From NCBI RefSeq assembly GCF_003477995.1, contig NZ_QUEM01000012.1:1-64000 (forward strand): 64,000 nt of DNA, in the 5' to 3' direction. The notes below the pieces were generated by a model. That model worked only from the letters and a program-made list of their open reading frames with translations, was not told the DNA's origin and made no database searches. This document shows, in pieces, positions 20,567-30,239 of the stretch. This DNA comes from Bacteroides sp. OF04-15BH (GTDB taxonomy: Bacteria > Bacteroidota > Bacteroidia > Bacteroidales > Bacteroidaceae). The position numbers and the translations under genes are program-made. How positions within the stretch are numbered: the stretch's first letter is position 1; the number at the start of each line of letters is the position of its first letter.

Positions 20567-22063
20567 ATGAGAAAGATCTATTCATCATTATTAATGTTGG
20601 CTCTTTCCAGTTTTTCTTTAGAGACCATGGCTCAAGGAAACCTGATCAGCCAAACATTAGAAAACCCAGACAACGAACCGGCTCCCGTATTCCCCGTACC
20701 GTCTGCCCGACAATTAGCCTGGCAGGAGACCGAATTCTATGCCTTCTTCCACTACGGTATGAATACCTACACCGGAAAGGAATGGGGCTACGGAAACGAA
20801 TCACTGAGCACATTCCGCCCACCCAAACACCCGAACTGCGAACAATGGGTTCAGGCAGCAAAAGATGCCGGCATGAAAGGCGGTATCGCCGTAGTGAAAC
20901 ACCATGACGGATTCTGCCTGTGGCCAACCAAAACAACCGAACATAATGCCAACAACTGTGGCCTCAGTTTCGAAGTCAATGTGCCAAAAGCTTATGCAGA
21001 AGCCAGTGAAAAGCTGGGTATGAAATATGGATTCTATATTTCTCCATGGGATAGAAACAGCGCTCATTACGGTAAAGACACATACGTAAAAGAAGTATTC
21101 CTGAAGCAGGCCTCCGAGTTGGCAGAATATGGTCACGACCAGTTCGAAATGTGGTTCGACGGTGCCAATGGCGGCGACGGTTACTATGGCGGTGCCAATG
21201 AAGTGCGAAATATTGATGCCAGCACTTATTACGATGTGCCAAATCTGGCTGACTCCATTCACAAAATGCAGCCTAACTGCGTGATGTGGGGCGTGGGCGA
21301 TGAAGCACGCTGGATCGGAAACGAAGCCGGATGGGCCGGCGTAACCAACTGGTCACCGGAATACAAACCTGCAAGAGGACCTAACGAGAACGGTAACGAG
21401 AACGGTTGGAGATGGTTCCCGGGCGAATCAGATGCCAAAGGTACCAATATGGGTTGGTTCTGGCACGCCGGCGAATCACCACGCTCTCTGAATGAATTGT
21501 TCAAGTTCTACCTGGAAACAGTAGGACGCAACGCAACCCTGATTCTGAACTTCCCGCCCGACCAGAGCGGTGAGCTGCCCAAGGCAACAGTGACCCGTAT
21601 GAAAGAACTGGGACAGCTCCTGAAGGAAAGACTTGGCACGGACCTGGCCCTCGACGCTAAAATCGAAGCATCAGAAACAAGAAAGGCTGGAGCAAAAAGA
21701 ACTTACGTAGCCACAAACCTTAACGACAACGATAAAGACACTTATTGGGCTACAGATGATGATGTCATCGAATCTACGATTACCCTTTCTTGGGACGCTC
21801 CGAAAACAGTTCACTATGTGGCATTGATGGAATACATCAAAAAGGGACAGAGAATCAAATCGTTCACGATAGAAACCAGCCAAGATGGAACAAACTGGAC
21901 CCCTCGTGCCACAGACCAATGCACCACTGTAGGCTACAAGAGAATTATTCCTCTTAACGGCAGCACAACAGAATATGGCAACGGATATAGCGTAAAGGCT
22001 ATCCGAATCACCATCAACGACAGTAAGGCCTGTCCGCTGTTGCATACAGTATCTGTTTTCTAA
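20567..22063 (+). CDS. Secreted alpha-L-fucosidase, GH29
   Basis: GH29 enzymes remove alpha-linked L-fucose from glycans with retention of configuration. The 498-residue protein has a signal peptide (MRKIYSSLLMLALSSFSLETMAQ over the first 23 residues) followed by the GH29 barrel. FYAFFHYGMNTYTGKEWG and the substrate-pocket VKHHDGFCLWPT are typical, and the likely nucleophile is the aspartate of WFDGAN near residue 197. From about residue 360 a beta-sandwich of the F5/8 (discoidin) type follows. It is probably periplasmic. It pairs with the GH16 gene six bases downstream. No susC/susD-like genes are nearby. Confidence 0.93.
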   Translation: MRKIYSSLLMLALSSFSLETMAQGNLISQTLENPDNEPAPVFPVPSARQLAWQETEFYAFFHYGMNTYTGKEWGYGNESLSTFRPPKHPNCEQWVQAAKDAGMKGGIAVVKHHDGFCLWPTKTTEHNANNCGLSFEVNVPKAYAEASEKLGMKYGFYISPWDRNSAHYGKDTYVKEVFLKQASELAEYGHDQFEMWFDGANGGDGYYGGANEVRNIDASTYYDVPNLADSIHKMQPNCVMWGVGDEARWIGNEAGWAGVTNWSPEYKPARGPNENGNENGWRWFPGESDAKGTNMGWFWHAGESPRSLNELFKFYLETVGRNATLILNFPPDQSGELPKATVTRMKELGQLLKERLGTDLALDAKIEASETRKAGAKRTYVATNLNDNDKDTYWATDDDVIESTITLSWDAPKTVHYVALMEYIKKGQRIKSFTIETSQDGTNWTPRATDQCTTVGYKRIIPLNGSTTEYGNGYSVKAIRITINDSKACPLLHTVSVF

Positions 22064-22096
22064 TCAACCATGACAAATCATTCAAATCATTCAAAA

Positions 22097-25000
22097 ATGA
22101 AGAAAAACAAACTCTATATAACCAGTCTGCTTGCACTGACTCTTCCGGCTTACGGTTGGGCACAAGACAGAATCAGCTTCGAAGGAAATGACGGACAAGC
22201 AACCTACAAAAGCATTGGCGTTTATGATTCCTGGGACGAATCGCCCTTCCGCTCACAAAACGGTGCCAATCCACTGCTCAAGGGAAATGTAGCTGTCATT
22301 GACAACCCGGATGTAACAGAAGAAGGTAATGCTTCGGCTAAAGTACTCATGGTACAGCGCTCACGCTACGGAAGTAATCAGTTTGGAGCACGCATAGACC
22401 TGAACACTCCTTTTGAACTGACAACGACGACCAAGTATGTACATGTCATGATCAAAAAGGATAAGCCGGGACGCGTATTGCTCATCGGTTTGGGTAAACG
22501 TCAGGACAGAGCCGGACAAAGTCCGGAAACAGAACAGTGCTGGGCGCTCTCATCACGAACTATCGAACCGGGCATCTGGAATGATGCTGTGTTTGCCATC
22601 AAAGGAAACGGCGGTATCGATATTCATAGCCTCGTAGTGGTGCCCGACTGTGAGTCTACACACGACCTTAAAGAGGATTTTCTGGTTTATATCGACGAGA
22701 TCGAGGTAAACGATGAGTCCACTCCACGCATCAAGATCGGTGACTACCCACTGAATATTGAAGAGGATGCAGTTTCCAGCAAGAACAACTATTATGTAAA
22801 CAGTGTGGCTCTGACCTCACCGACAGCTGGAGAACAGACCATCAACGTGGGAAGCGCTACTCCGCAAACCATCTACCGTCCATTACTCGAGAAGTCATTC
22901 GTCGCAAAAGCCGGCGAAACAGTAACACCGAAAATAAACTTCAGCGGTAGCTGGATGAATGGTTATGTCTATCTGGATAAAGGACAGGACGGAGACTTCT
23001 ATTGGCAGTTGAACGAAGACTATACCGCACCGGAGAATAGTGATTTGGTATCTTACTATTACATTGAAACCGTTGAAAACGAATCTGGATTCAATTATAA
23101 GGGCGAACCGGTATCAGGCAACAACCGTAACACCATGCAGACACCGGCATTCAAGATTCCTGAAGATCTGAAACCGGGATTCTATCGTCTGCGCTTCAAA
23201 GTCGACTGGGGTAATGCAGATCCGGGAGGCCGCACAACCACAACAAACGGTATCATTGCCAACGGCGGTAACATTACCGATGTGCGCTTAAATATCCACA
23301 AGGACAAGGTCAATGTAACGACACAATATCAGAACGGTGACGTCTATGCAGCCGACGGCTCACAACTGGCCGGCTCTGAAGTGAAGTTCGGAGAACCGCT
23401 GACCATCAAGATGGTTCCGTCTAACGGTTTCATTCCTGACGGTATCACATTGACTCATGGATATAATCTCACCGGTGACAGTCTGGTTCACGGAACTCCT
23501 CAATATACCACTATCCGCATTCCGGGATATGCTGTTAAAGAGGACGGCACCTTGACCATTCCGGCAAGTCTGGTTGATGGTGACCTGCATATTCTGGGTC
23601 ATTTCAAGAGTACAACCAGCGGCACCGAAACCGGAGAATATGAAGTAAATTTCGAGAAAGATCTGATTATCACGAGAACAGACAGAACGTTGAACTCTGT
23701 GTCTCTGACCGGTAATGAAGGCTGTTCTTTTACAAGCAACATGTCAAAGACTCCCAAGACCGTGTATCAGAACCGGCTTTCGGATGTGGCCATAACCAAA
23801 CAGGGAGAAACAATCACTCCCTCTGTCAACTATACTACCGGCGGACCGATGCATGGTTATTTCTACATCGACTTCAACAATGACGGAATCTTTACCACAG
23901 AAATAGGAAGCGATCACAGACCTACTTTCGGCAGTGAGCTGTTAAGTTTTTCCTACTACGACGGTTATAACAGCGACGGAGTAAAGAAAGGAACTGGAGA
24001 AACCAACAATACAATCACATTTCCTGCAGTCACCATCCCGGAATTCATTCCGGATGGTGTCTACCGTGCCCGTCTGAAAATAGACTGGAATAACATTGAC
24101 CCCAAGGGACAATACGGAGAGACCAACAAACTTGATGCAAACGGCGGTTACGTTGTTGACTTCCTCATCAACATCAGCAACGGAGAAAAAACCGTAAAGC
24201 TCAACACCCTCAACGGTAATATCTACGGAACAAGCAACAGCGCATTGCCCTACAAGCTTACTTCTGAAAAGGTGCTGAATGTGGTTCCAACTCCGGTCAC
24301 TGAAGATTATGTACTGAGCGAACCCATCTACATTCGTAGCGGATTGAATTTCGATGGGCCACAGTACATTCGTGGCAACCAGCAGTGGTTTGCAGATACC
24401 CTTCAGGTTGATGAAGTAAATTTGGGACAAACAATCTCTGTTCCTGTCTATGGTAATGTGGAGATTACTGCAAATTTCAAAGCTAAGGACGGCGCCGCTT
24501 ACAAAATGATCTTCAACGATGAGTTTGACGGAAAGAATGGAGAGCGTGCCGATGCCAGCAAGTGGGGAGTAAGTAAACGTCAGAATGCCACCTGGAACCG
24601 CTTTATCAGCGACAGCATCGCCGTAGCATACATTGAAGACGGACAGCTGGTTTTGAAAGCAATTCCTAATGAAGACAAATCTACCGACAACGTGGATATG
24701 CTTACCGGAGCTCTGGAAAGCCAGAATAAGTTCAGTTTCAAGTATGGTAAGGTGGAGTGTAGAGCCAAGACCAACGGTTATAAAGGTAACTTTCCTGCTA
24801 TATGGATGATGCCACAGGATCAGAGTGCCGGTTGGCCGAACTGCGGTGAGATTGATATCTTCGAGCAGATTGATACCGAAAACAAGTCTTATCACACCGT
24901 TCACTCTAACTGGACCTATAATCTGGGAAACAAGAACAATCCCACTTCTTCTTTCAGCAAGAATCTGAGTATGGACCGTTATCATACTTATGGCTTTGAG

Positions 25001-25435
25001 TGGAACGATAAGTTATTGACCTGGTATGTGGATGGTGTCAAGGTAGGCAGCTATGCAAAAAGTACCAACAATGACGCGCTTTCCAAAGGACAATGGCCTT
25101 TTGACAAGGAATTCTATCTGATTCTGAACCAGTCCGTAGGAAACGGCTCATGGGCTCAACCTGCTGACATTAATCACACATATCGAATGGACGTTGACTG
25201 GATTCGTGTATACCAGAAAGACAACACTACTAACATTGAAAGCACAATAGACCATTCTTTGGAAATCAATACAAGTGAAAACAAGATTATGATCAGTACC
25301 GGAAAGGCTACAGACGTACAGATTGTAAATATCAACGGTACAACCTTATATAAGGGCACTGTAGACGGAAACAAGACTTTCCATGTGCAGAAAGGCGTTT
25401 ACATTGTAAACAACCAGAAGGTTCTGGTACCTTAA
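22097..25435 (+). CDS. Secreted multidomain GH16 beta-glucanase (laminarinase-like)
   Basis: GH16 enzymes cleave beta-1,3 or mixed-linkage glucans and related galactans. From ATG 22097 the protein has 1112 residues and a signal peptide ending near YGWAQ; ATG 22070 is an alternative start giving nine more residues. An N-terminal beta-sandwich (to about residue 225) is followed by two related modules of about 290 residues each. The GH16 domain (about 815-1050) has the catalytic motif EIDIFE near 918-923. The last 60 residues (MISTGKATDVQIVNINGTTL onward) resemble a type IX secretion sorting tail. Laminarinase is the best guess for specificity. Confidence 0.9.
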   Translation: MKKNKLYITSLLALTLPAYGWAQDRISFEGNDGQATYKSIGVYDSWDESPFRSQNGANPLLKGNVAVIDNPDVTEEGNASAKVLMVQRSRYGSNQFGARIDLNTPFELTTTTKYVHVMIKKDKPGRVLLIGLGKRQDRAGQSPETEQCWALSSRTIEPGIWNDAVFAIKGNGGIDIHSLVVVPDCESTHDLKEDFLVYIDEIEVNDESTPRIKIGDYPLNIEEDAVSSKNNYYVNSVALTSPTAGEQTINVGSATPQTIYRPLLEKSFVAKAGETVTPKINFSGSWMNGYVYLDKGQDGDFYWQLNEDYTAPENSDLVSYYYIETVENESGFNYKGEPVSGNNRNTMQTPAFKIPEDLKPGFYRLRFKVDWGNADPGGRTTTTNGIIANGGNITDVRLNIHKDKVNVTTQYQNGDVYAADGSQLAGSEVKFGEPLTIKMVPSNGFIPDGITLTHGYNLTGDSLVHGTPQYTTIRIPGYAVKEDGTLTIPASLVDGDLHILGHFKSTTSGTETGEYEVNFEKDLIITRTDRTLNSVSLTGNEGCSFTSNMSKTPKTVYQNRLSDVAITKQGETITPSVNYTTGGPMHGYFYIDFNNDGIFTTEIGSDHRPTFGSELLSFSYYDGYNSDGVKKGTGETNNTITFPAVTIPEFIPDGVYRARLKIDWNNIDPKGQYGETNKLDANGGYVVDFLINISNGEKTVKLNTLNGNIYGTSNSALPYKLTSEKVLNVVPTPVTEDYVLSEPIYIRSGLNFDGPQYIRGNQQWFADTLQVDEVNLGQTISVPVYGNVEITANFKAKDGAAYKMIFNDEFDGKNGERADASKWGVSKRQNATWNRFISDSIAVAYIEDGQLVLKAIPNEDKSTDNVDMLTGALESQNKFSFKYGKVECRAKTNGYKGNFPAIWMMPQDQSAGWPNCGEIDIFEQIDTENKSYHTVHSNWTYNLGNKNNPTSSFSKNLSMDRYHTYGFEWNDKLLTWYVDGVKVGSYAKSTNNDALSKGQWPFDKEFYLILNQSVGNGSWAQPADINHTYRMDVDWIRVYQKDNTTNIESTIDHSLEINTSENKIMISTGKATDVQIVNINGTTLYKGTVDGNKTFHVQKGVYIVNNQKVLVP

Positions 25436-25463
25436 ACGAAATAACTCGAAAAGAGATTTAAAG

Positions 25464-25500
25464 AAAAGAGCAACCGGGGCAAATCCCAGTTGCTCTTTTT
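25464..25500 (+). terminator. Terminator between the GH16 and DUF3109 genes
   Basis: AAAAGAGCAAC pairs with GTTGCTCTTTT, with an inner GGG/CCC, followed by a T-run on the plus strand. It can also serve the other strand. Confidence 0.85.
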
Positions 25501-25530
25501 ATATACTTTACCTTTAGACTTTTCTTTATC

Positions 25531-26139
25531 CTAGTCTTGCAGATACCCCTGCTCTTTCAGTTCTTCCACAGCTTTTTCCAGTTCTTCGTACCAGGCTTCG
25601 CCAAAACGAAGAATCAAAGGCTCTTTCAGAAAACGGTAGACCGGAAGATTCAGCTGCTTGCCCTTCTCCACAGCCATACGGCAGACATCCCAGCGATGAT
25701 AGTTCAGAGCGGTCATATCGCCGATTTTCTTCAGACGGATAGGATACAAATGGCAGGATGCCGGTTTGTAGAAATTGGAACGTCCCTCCCGATAAGCCTT
25801 TTCCAAAGCACAGAAACAGTTTCCTTTGTCGTCGTAACAAGTAAACACACAGTCCTTACCGTTGACAATACTGGTCACCAAGTCACCGTCACGATCCGTA
25901 TATACCACTCCCTGACGGTCGATAACCGCCTGTGCCGAGGCCGAGAGTTCATGCCACACCTTCGGCAATGCCTCTTCCAGTTCGGCCACTTCGTCCAGTT
26001 CTACCGGTGCGCCGGCATCACCTTCGATACAGCAGGCTCCCTTGCAGGCTTCCAGATCACAACAGAATTTCTCGCTCAGGCAATCCATGGAAATGATCGT
26101 ATCATCGATCTGTATCATGGGAATCTCATTTCTTTTCAT
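25531..26139 (-). CDS. DUF3109 family cysteine-rich protein
   Basis: This protein of 202 residues matches the DUF3109 family, whose function is unknown. It is rich in cysteines in the pattern CDLEACKGACCIEGDAGAP near the N-terminus, with further CVFTC, CFC and CHLYP motifs. This fits a metal- or cluster-binding protein related to the YkgJ group. I chose ATG 26139 over TTG 26151 because it lies just after the ung stop and has an AAAGGT preceding it. It is probably cotranscribed with ung. Confidence 0.85.
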   Translation of the reverse strand: MKRNEIPMIQIDDTIISMDCLSEKFCCDLEACKGACCIEGDAGAPVELDEVAELEEALPKVWHELSASAQAVIDRQGVVYTDRDGDLVTSIVNGKDCVFTCYDDKGNCFCALEKAYREGRSNFYKPASCHLYPIRLKKIGDMTALNYHRWDVCRMAVEKGKQLNLPVYRFLKEPLILRFGEAWYEELEKAVEELKEQGYLQD

Positions 26140-26144
26140 ACCTT

Positions 26145-26807
26145 TTACCAATTTATCGGGGTTTTACCATATTGTTCCAGATAAGCGTTTGTCAGACTGA
26201 AGTGCTTATTACCGAAGAAGCCGTGATAAGCCGACAGCGGAGAGGGGTGAGCCGAAGTCAGCACCAGATGGCGCTCGCGGTCAATCACCGCTCCCTTCTT
26301 CTGCGCATAAGCTCCCCAAAGGATAAACACCAGATGATCGCGCTCCTGCGACAACTTGCGGATTACGGCATCTGTAAATTCCTCCCAGCCATGTCGCTGA
26401 TGTGAGGCAGCCTGATGAGCACGCACCGTCAGCGTAGCGTTCAGCAAAAGCACACCCTGCTGAGCCCAGCGCGTCAGGTTTCCCGTTGCAGGCACTTCCT
26501 TGCCCAAGTCTGCCTGTATCTCCTTAAAGATATTCTGGAGAGAGGGCGGAAAAGGAATTCCGTCATTCACCGAAAAACAAAGGCCGTGCGCCTGTCCCGG
26601 ACCGTGATAAGGATCCTGACCGATAATGACCACCTTCACCTGATCGAAAGGACAAAGATTAAAGGCATTGAAGATCAATCCTCCCGGAGGGTAACACACC
26701 TGAGTTTTATACTCCTGACGGACAAAATCTGTCAGTTCCTTGAAATAAGGCTTTTCAAACTCATCAGCCAGTTTCTCTTTCCAACTAGTTTCTATCTGAA
26801 CATTCAT
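26145..26807 (-). CDS. ung: Uracil-DNA glycosylase
   Basis: Family 1 uracil-DNA glycosylase excises uracil from DNA in base excision repair. The 220-residue protein has the water-activating motif [13 protein letters not shown] with catalytic Asp65, and the DNA-intercalating motif [13 protein letters not shown] with His187. Size and motifs are textbook. A promoter box lies at 26829-26836. DUF3109 follows in the same direction. Confidence 0.97.
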   Translation of the reverse strand: MNVQIETSWKEKLADEFEKPYFKELTDFVRQEYKTQVCYPPGGLIFNAFNLCPFDQVKVVIIGQDPYHGPGQAHGLCFSVNDGIPFPPSLQNIFKEIQADLGKEVPATGNLTRWAQQGVLLLNATLTVRAHQAASHQRHGWEEFTDAVIRKLSQERDHLVFILWGAYAQKKGAVIDRERHLVLTSAHPSPLSAYHGFFGNKHFSLTNAYLEQYGKTPINW

Positions 26808-26828
26808 AGTCTATACATTTTATATTTG

Positions 26829-26836
26829 CAAAGATA
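26829..26836 (-). promoter_or_regulatory. Promoter -7 box of ung
   Basis: The minus strand reads TATCTTTG about 22 bases before the start. The adjoining bases 26821-26828 read TATATTTG on the plus strand, so the site is nearly symmetrical. Confidence 0.65.
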
Positions 26837-26867
26837 GGCATTTATAGACATCTGTCGGCAAGCCCAT

Positions 26868-27899
26868 TCATTTTTTCGGTGCTTTCTGCAAGCGTTGCCG
26901 TAAATAAGCCGACACAGGGCGCTCAAAAAACTCATAAAGCAACACCGCCAGCAGCGCACTGAAAAGAAAAGTCACTCCGATGCGCATGCCGCCATGTATT
27001 CCCGGCATCCAGGCATCCACCATCCGGATACAAAGCAGATGAACCATATAGAAGCTAAAACTCCATGCTGCCGGTTTCTGCCACGCCTTGTGACGAAGGA
27101 AAGCAGAAATCCGTCCTCCATGCTGCTCTCCCAGAGCAAAAGCCAGCACGACCCAGGCCGAAGGTATCCAAAAAAGAAGGGCATAAGTGGCATTCAGCGG
27201 TACCCAAGAATACAGCAGACAGGCAACTACCATCGACAGCAAGGCCGCTCCCTCCAAACAGGTAGTCTGCAAGGAAGACAGACTACGGTGACGCAAACGA
27301 CTGTAAATACGATAACAAAGTATTCCCAGCCCGAAATCCAGCAATCGGAACAGCGGATGGATATACAACAGCTGGTTGCCATAAAGTTCCGGCAGGCGGG
27401 TCTGAAACAAGCCGTAAAGCACCATCAGGAGCAAACCGCCACCACCCCATAGCCAGTATTTGCGATGCACTCTGCCCCACCCTTTCATCAGCAAAGGAAA
27501 GACGGCATAGAAGAACATCAGATCGGAGAGATACCACGACACGGCATTCCCCGAAAAGAAATAACCGTACCACGGAAACCAGCTTTGCAACAACAGGGCG
27601 TTGGCAACCAACGGACCGGCAGAAAGCTGTTCACCGCGCAGCACACCATGCACCCACAAAGCCAACAGCAGTGTGAGCCAGTGCACAGGTAACAATCGAA
27701 CCATGCGTTTCTGCATATAAGCCTTCCAGGAGAAATCCGGCTGCACCGCCCGTTCTCCATATCCGGCAGCCAGCACAAATCCGCTCAGCACCAGAAAGAA
27801 CGAAACACCGCACGAGCCTCCGGCCTCAAACAGATCGAGATGATGAAAAAAGATACACAGGGCAAAAACCACCCTCAGGCTTTGCAAGGAATAAATCAT
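26868..27899 (-). CDS. Membrane acyltransferase (Acyltransferase_3 family)
   Basis: This 343-residue protein has about ten membrane segments and the family's N-terminal block SLQSLRVVFALCIFFHHLDLF, in which FFHH holds the catalytic histidine. SFFLVLSGFVLAAGY follows, and the Arg-rich segment MQKRMVRLLPVHWL is also typical. Such enzymes (OafA/YrhL-like) acylate sugars of surface polysaccharides or other cell-envelope molecules. The substrate cannot be read here: no polysaccharide genes lie beside it. Confidence 0.88.
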   Translation of the reverse strand: MIYSLQSLRVVFALCIFFHHLDLFEAGGSCGVSFFLVLSGFVLAAGYGERAVQPDFSWKAYMQKRMVRLLPVHWLTLLLALWVHGVLRGEQLSAGPLVANALLLQSWFPWYGYFFSGNAVSWYLSDLMFFYAVFPLLMKGWGRVHRKYWLWGGGGLLLMVLYGLFQTRLPELYGNQLLYIHPLFRLLDFGLGILCYRIYSRLRHRSLSSLQTTCLEGAALLSMVVACLLYSWVPLNATYALLFWIPSAWVVLAFALGEQHGGRISAFLRHKAWQKPAAWSFSFYMVHLLCIRMVDAWMPGIHGGMRIGVTFLFSALLAVLLYEFFERPVSAYLRQRLQKAPKK

Positions 27900-27920
27900 A
27901 CGACAAGGGGTATAAGAACA

Positions 27921-27953
27921 GAAACAGCCTCAGTGATTCACTGAAGCTGTTTC
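27921..27953 (-). terminator. Hairpin after gpmI
   Basis: GAAACAGC-C-TCAGTG and CACTGA-A-GCTGTTTC form a 15-base stem with one mismatch and a three-base loop, 31 bases after the gpmI stop. The T-tract is weak, so termination is inferred from position. Confidence 0.6.
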
Positions 27954-27983
27954 CGATTTATGTTTTATTCTGTTTCAGAATGA

Positions 27984-29501
27984 TTAGTCCTGAATCAAGT
28001 TCTTACCGGTCATTTCCTTCGGCTGCTCCAGACCCATGATGTGGAGAATAGAAGGAGCTACGTCGGCCAGAATACCATTTTCAACCTTGGCATTCTTGTT
28101 GGCAGTTACGTAGATGAATGGAACCGGATTCAAAGAGTGAGCGGTGTTTGGAGTACCGTCAGCATTGATTGCGTTGTCTGCATTACCGTGGTCAGCGATG
28201 ATGATTGTCTCATAATCGGTAGCCTTGGCAGCCTCAACCACTTCCTTCACGCAGTCGTCAACAGCCTTCACTGCCTTCTCGATTGCCTCGTAGATACCGG
28301 TGTGTCCCACCATATCACCGTTAGCGAAGTTCACCACGATGAAGTCGTACTTGTTCTCCTTAATCGCAGCAACCAGCTTATCCTTTACTTCGTAAGCGCT
28401 CATTTCCGGCTTCAGGTCATAAGTAGCCACCTTTGGAGAAGCTACCAGGATACGCTCCTCACCGTCGTACGGAGTCTCACGACCACCGTTGAAGAAGAAG
28501 GTAACGTGTGCATACTTCTCAGTCTCTGCAGTGTGCAGCTGCTTCAGACCCTTGCTGCTGATATATTCGCCCAAAGTGTTCTCCACGTTCTCTTTCGGGA
28601 ACAGGATGTGTACTCCGGTGAAGCTTGCGTCGTACGGAGTCATGCAGTAGTACTGCAATCCCGGAATGGTCATCATGCCCTGCTCCGGCATATCCTGCTG
28701 AGTCAAAACAATAGTCAACTCTTTAGCGCGGTCGTTACGGTAGTTGAAGAAGATCACTACATCGCCTTCCTTGATCGTACCGTCAACATTAGCGTTGTTA
28801 ATTGGTTTTACGAACTCGTCGGTAACACCCTCAGCATAGCTTTCTTCCATAGCAGCCACCATGTCAGTAGCCTGCTTTCCTTCGCCCTTCACGAGCAGAT
28901 CATAAGCTACCTTCACGCGCTCCCAACGCTTGTCGCGGTCCATAGCATAGAAACGGCCCACGATAGAAGCAATCTGACAGCCGGTCTTCTCGCACTCAGC
29001 CTGCAGCTGCTCGATGAATCCCTTACCGCTCTTCGGGTCGGTGTCACGACCGTCCATGAAGCAGTGTACGTATGTATTGGCAATGCCATATTCCTTAGAA
29101 ATCTCACACAGACGGAACAAGTGATCCAATGAAGAGTGCACACCACCGTTTGAAGTCAGACCCATCAGGTGAACGCTCTTACCGTTGTTCTTGGCATACT
29201 CGTAAGCAGAAACCACTTCCGGGTTCTTCAGGATGCTGCCGTCGGCACAAGCGCGGTTGATCTTTACCAGATCCTGATAAACGATGCGGCCGGCACCGAT
29301 GTTCAGGTGACCTACCTCAGAGTTACCCATCTGTCCGTCTGGCAAACCTACGTTTTCGCCAGAAGCCTGCAGTTCTGAGTTTGGATAGTTCTGTGCCAGA
29401 TAGTCCATATAAGGAGTCGGAGTCTGGAAAATAACATCACCTTTACCATGATTACCCACGCCCCATCCGTCGAGGATCATCAAAAGAGCTTTTTTTGCCA
29501 T
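27984..29501 (-). CDS. gpmI: 2,3-bisphosphoglycerate-independent phosphoglycerate mutase
   Basis: GpmI interconverts 3- and 2-phosphoglycerate in glycolysis and gluconeogenesis using two manganese ions and a phosphoserine intermediate. The 505-residue protein is of normal length. It opens with [11 protein letters not shown] and holds the catalytic serine, Ser61, in [14 protein letters not shown]. The C-terminal metal site IIADHGNAD is present. A promoter box lies at 29538-29545. Confidence 0.97.
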   Translation of the reverse strand: MAKKALLMILDGWGVGNHGKGDVIFQTPTPYMDYLAQNYPNSELQASGENVGLPDGQMGNSEVGHLNIGAGRIVYQDLVKINRACADGSILKNPEVVSAYEYAKNNGKSVHLMGLTSNGGVHSSLDHLFRLCEISKEYGIANTYVHCFMDGRDTDPKSGKGFIEQLQAECEKTGCQIASIVGRFYAMDRDKRWERVKVAYDLLVKGEGKQATDMVAAMEESYAEGVTDEFVKPINNANVDGTIKEGDVVIFFNYRNDRAKELTIVLTQQDMPEQGMMTIPGLQYYCMTPYDASFTGVHILFPKENVENTLGEYISSKGLKQLHTAETEKYAHVTFFFNGGRETPYDGEERILVASPKVATYDLKPEMSAYEVKDKLVAAIKENKYDFIVVNFANGDMVGHTGIYEAIEKAVKAVDDCVKEVVEAAKATDYETIIIADHGNADNAINADGTPNTAHSLNPVPFIYVTANKNAKVENGILADVAPSILHIMGLEQPKEMTGKNLIQD

Positions 29502-29537
29502 AATATAAATCGTTTTTAAAAGTTATCTTTCTTGTTG

Positions 29538-29545
29538 CAAAGTTA
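29538..29545 (-). promoter_or_regulatory. Promoter -7 box of gpmI
   Basis: The minus strand reads TAACTTTG. With its flanks (29537-29546, GTAACTTTGC) it also fits the attachment core of CTnDOT elements. Confidence 0.7.
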
Positions 29546-29595
29546 CGAAATAAATTGAATAAAGCGGATATCGCTTTTTCATTTTTCACACCTTT

Positions 29596-30219
29596 TTATC
29601 TGCCGCTCATTTCCTGCTCGCTGAAGAGCGAAAAATCGCCTTTTCCCAAAAGATTATAGCTCATACGGTGATAGGGACTCACTCCATATTCACGGATGGC
29701 CAGACGGTGCGCCTTGGCGGGATATCCCTTGTTGCTGTCCCAGTGATACTGGGGATATTCCTCGTGCAGCCGCATCATATAATCATCGCGATAGGTCTTG
29801 GCCAGAATAGAGGCCGCGGCGATGCTCATGTACTTGCCGTCGCCTTTCACTACCGTGGTATGAGGCGTGTCGTGATAGGGTTTGAAACGGTTGCCGTCGA
29901 TGAGCAGTGCCTCGGGGCGCAGTTTCAGCTGATCCAGTGCCCGGTGCATGGCCAGAAACGAAGCATTCAGGATGTTGATTTCGTCGATCTCCTGCGGGCT
30001 GACCACACCCACGGCCCAGGCCAGCGCATCGCGCTCAATCTGTTCGCGCAGCAGGTAACGCTTCTTTTCGCTCAGTTTCTTCGAATCGTTGAGCATCTCG
30101 TTTTCATAATCCTTGGGCAGAATCACGGCGGCGGCATAAACAGCTCCCGCCAGACAGCCGCGTCCGGCCTCATCACAACCCGCCTCTATCAGGCGGTCAT
30201 CCATGTAGGGTAATAACAT
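29596..30219 (-). CDS. rnhB: Ribonuclease HII
   Basis: RNase HII cuts the RNA strand of RNA-DNA hybrids and single ribonucleotides in DNA. The 207-residue protein has the metal-binding motif [17 protein letters not shown] with Asp16 and Glu17. The third acidic residue is in LLIDGNRF and the fourth in KTYRDDYM. It starts 20 bases after the upstream phosphoesterase gene ends and is likely its operon partner, with no evident functional link. Confidence 0.96.
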   Translation of the reverse strand: MLLPYMDDRLIEAGCDEAGRGCLAGAVYAAAVILPKDYENEMLNDSKKLSEKKRYLLREQIERDALAWAVGVVSPQEIDEINILNASFLAMHRALDQLKLRPEALLIDGNRFKPYHDTPHTTVVKGDGKYMSIAAASILAKTYRDDYMMRLHEEYPQYHWDSNKGYPAKAHRLAIREYGVSPYHRMSYNLLGKGDFSLFSEQEMSGR

Positions 30220-30239
30220 AACTCGGTTATTTTGATAAT

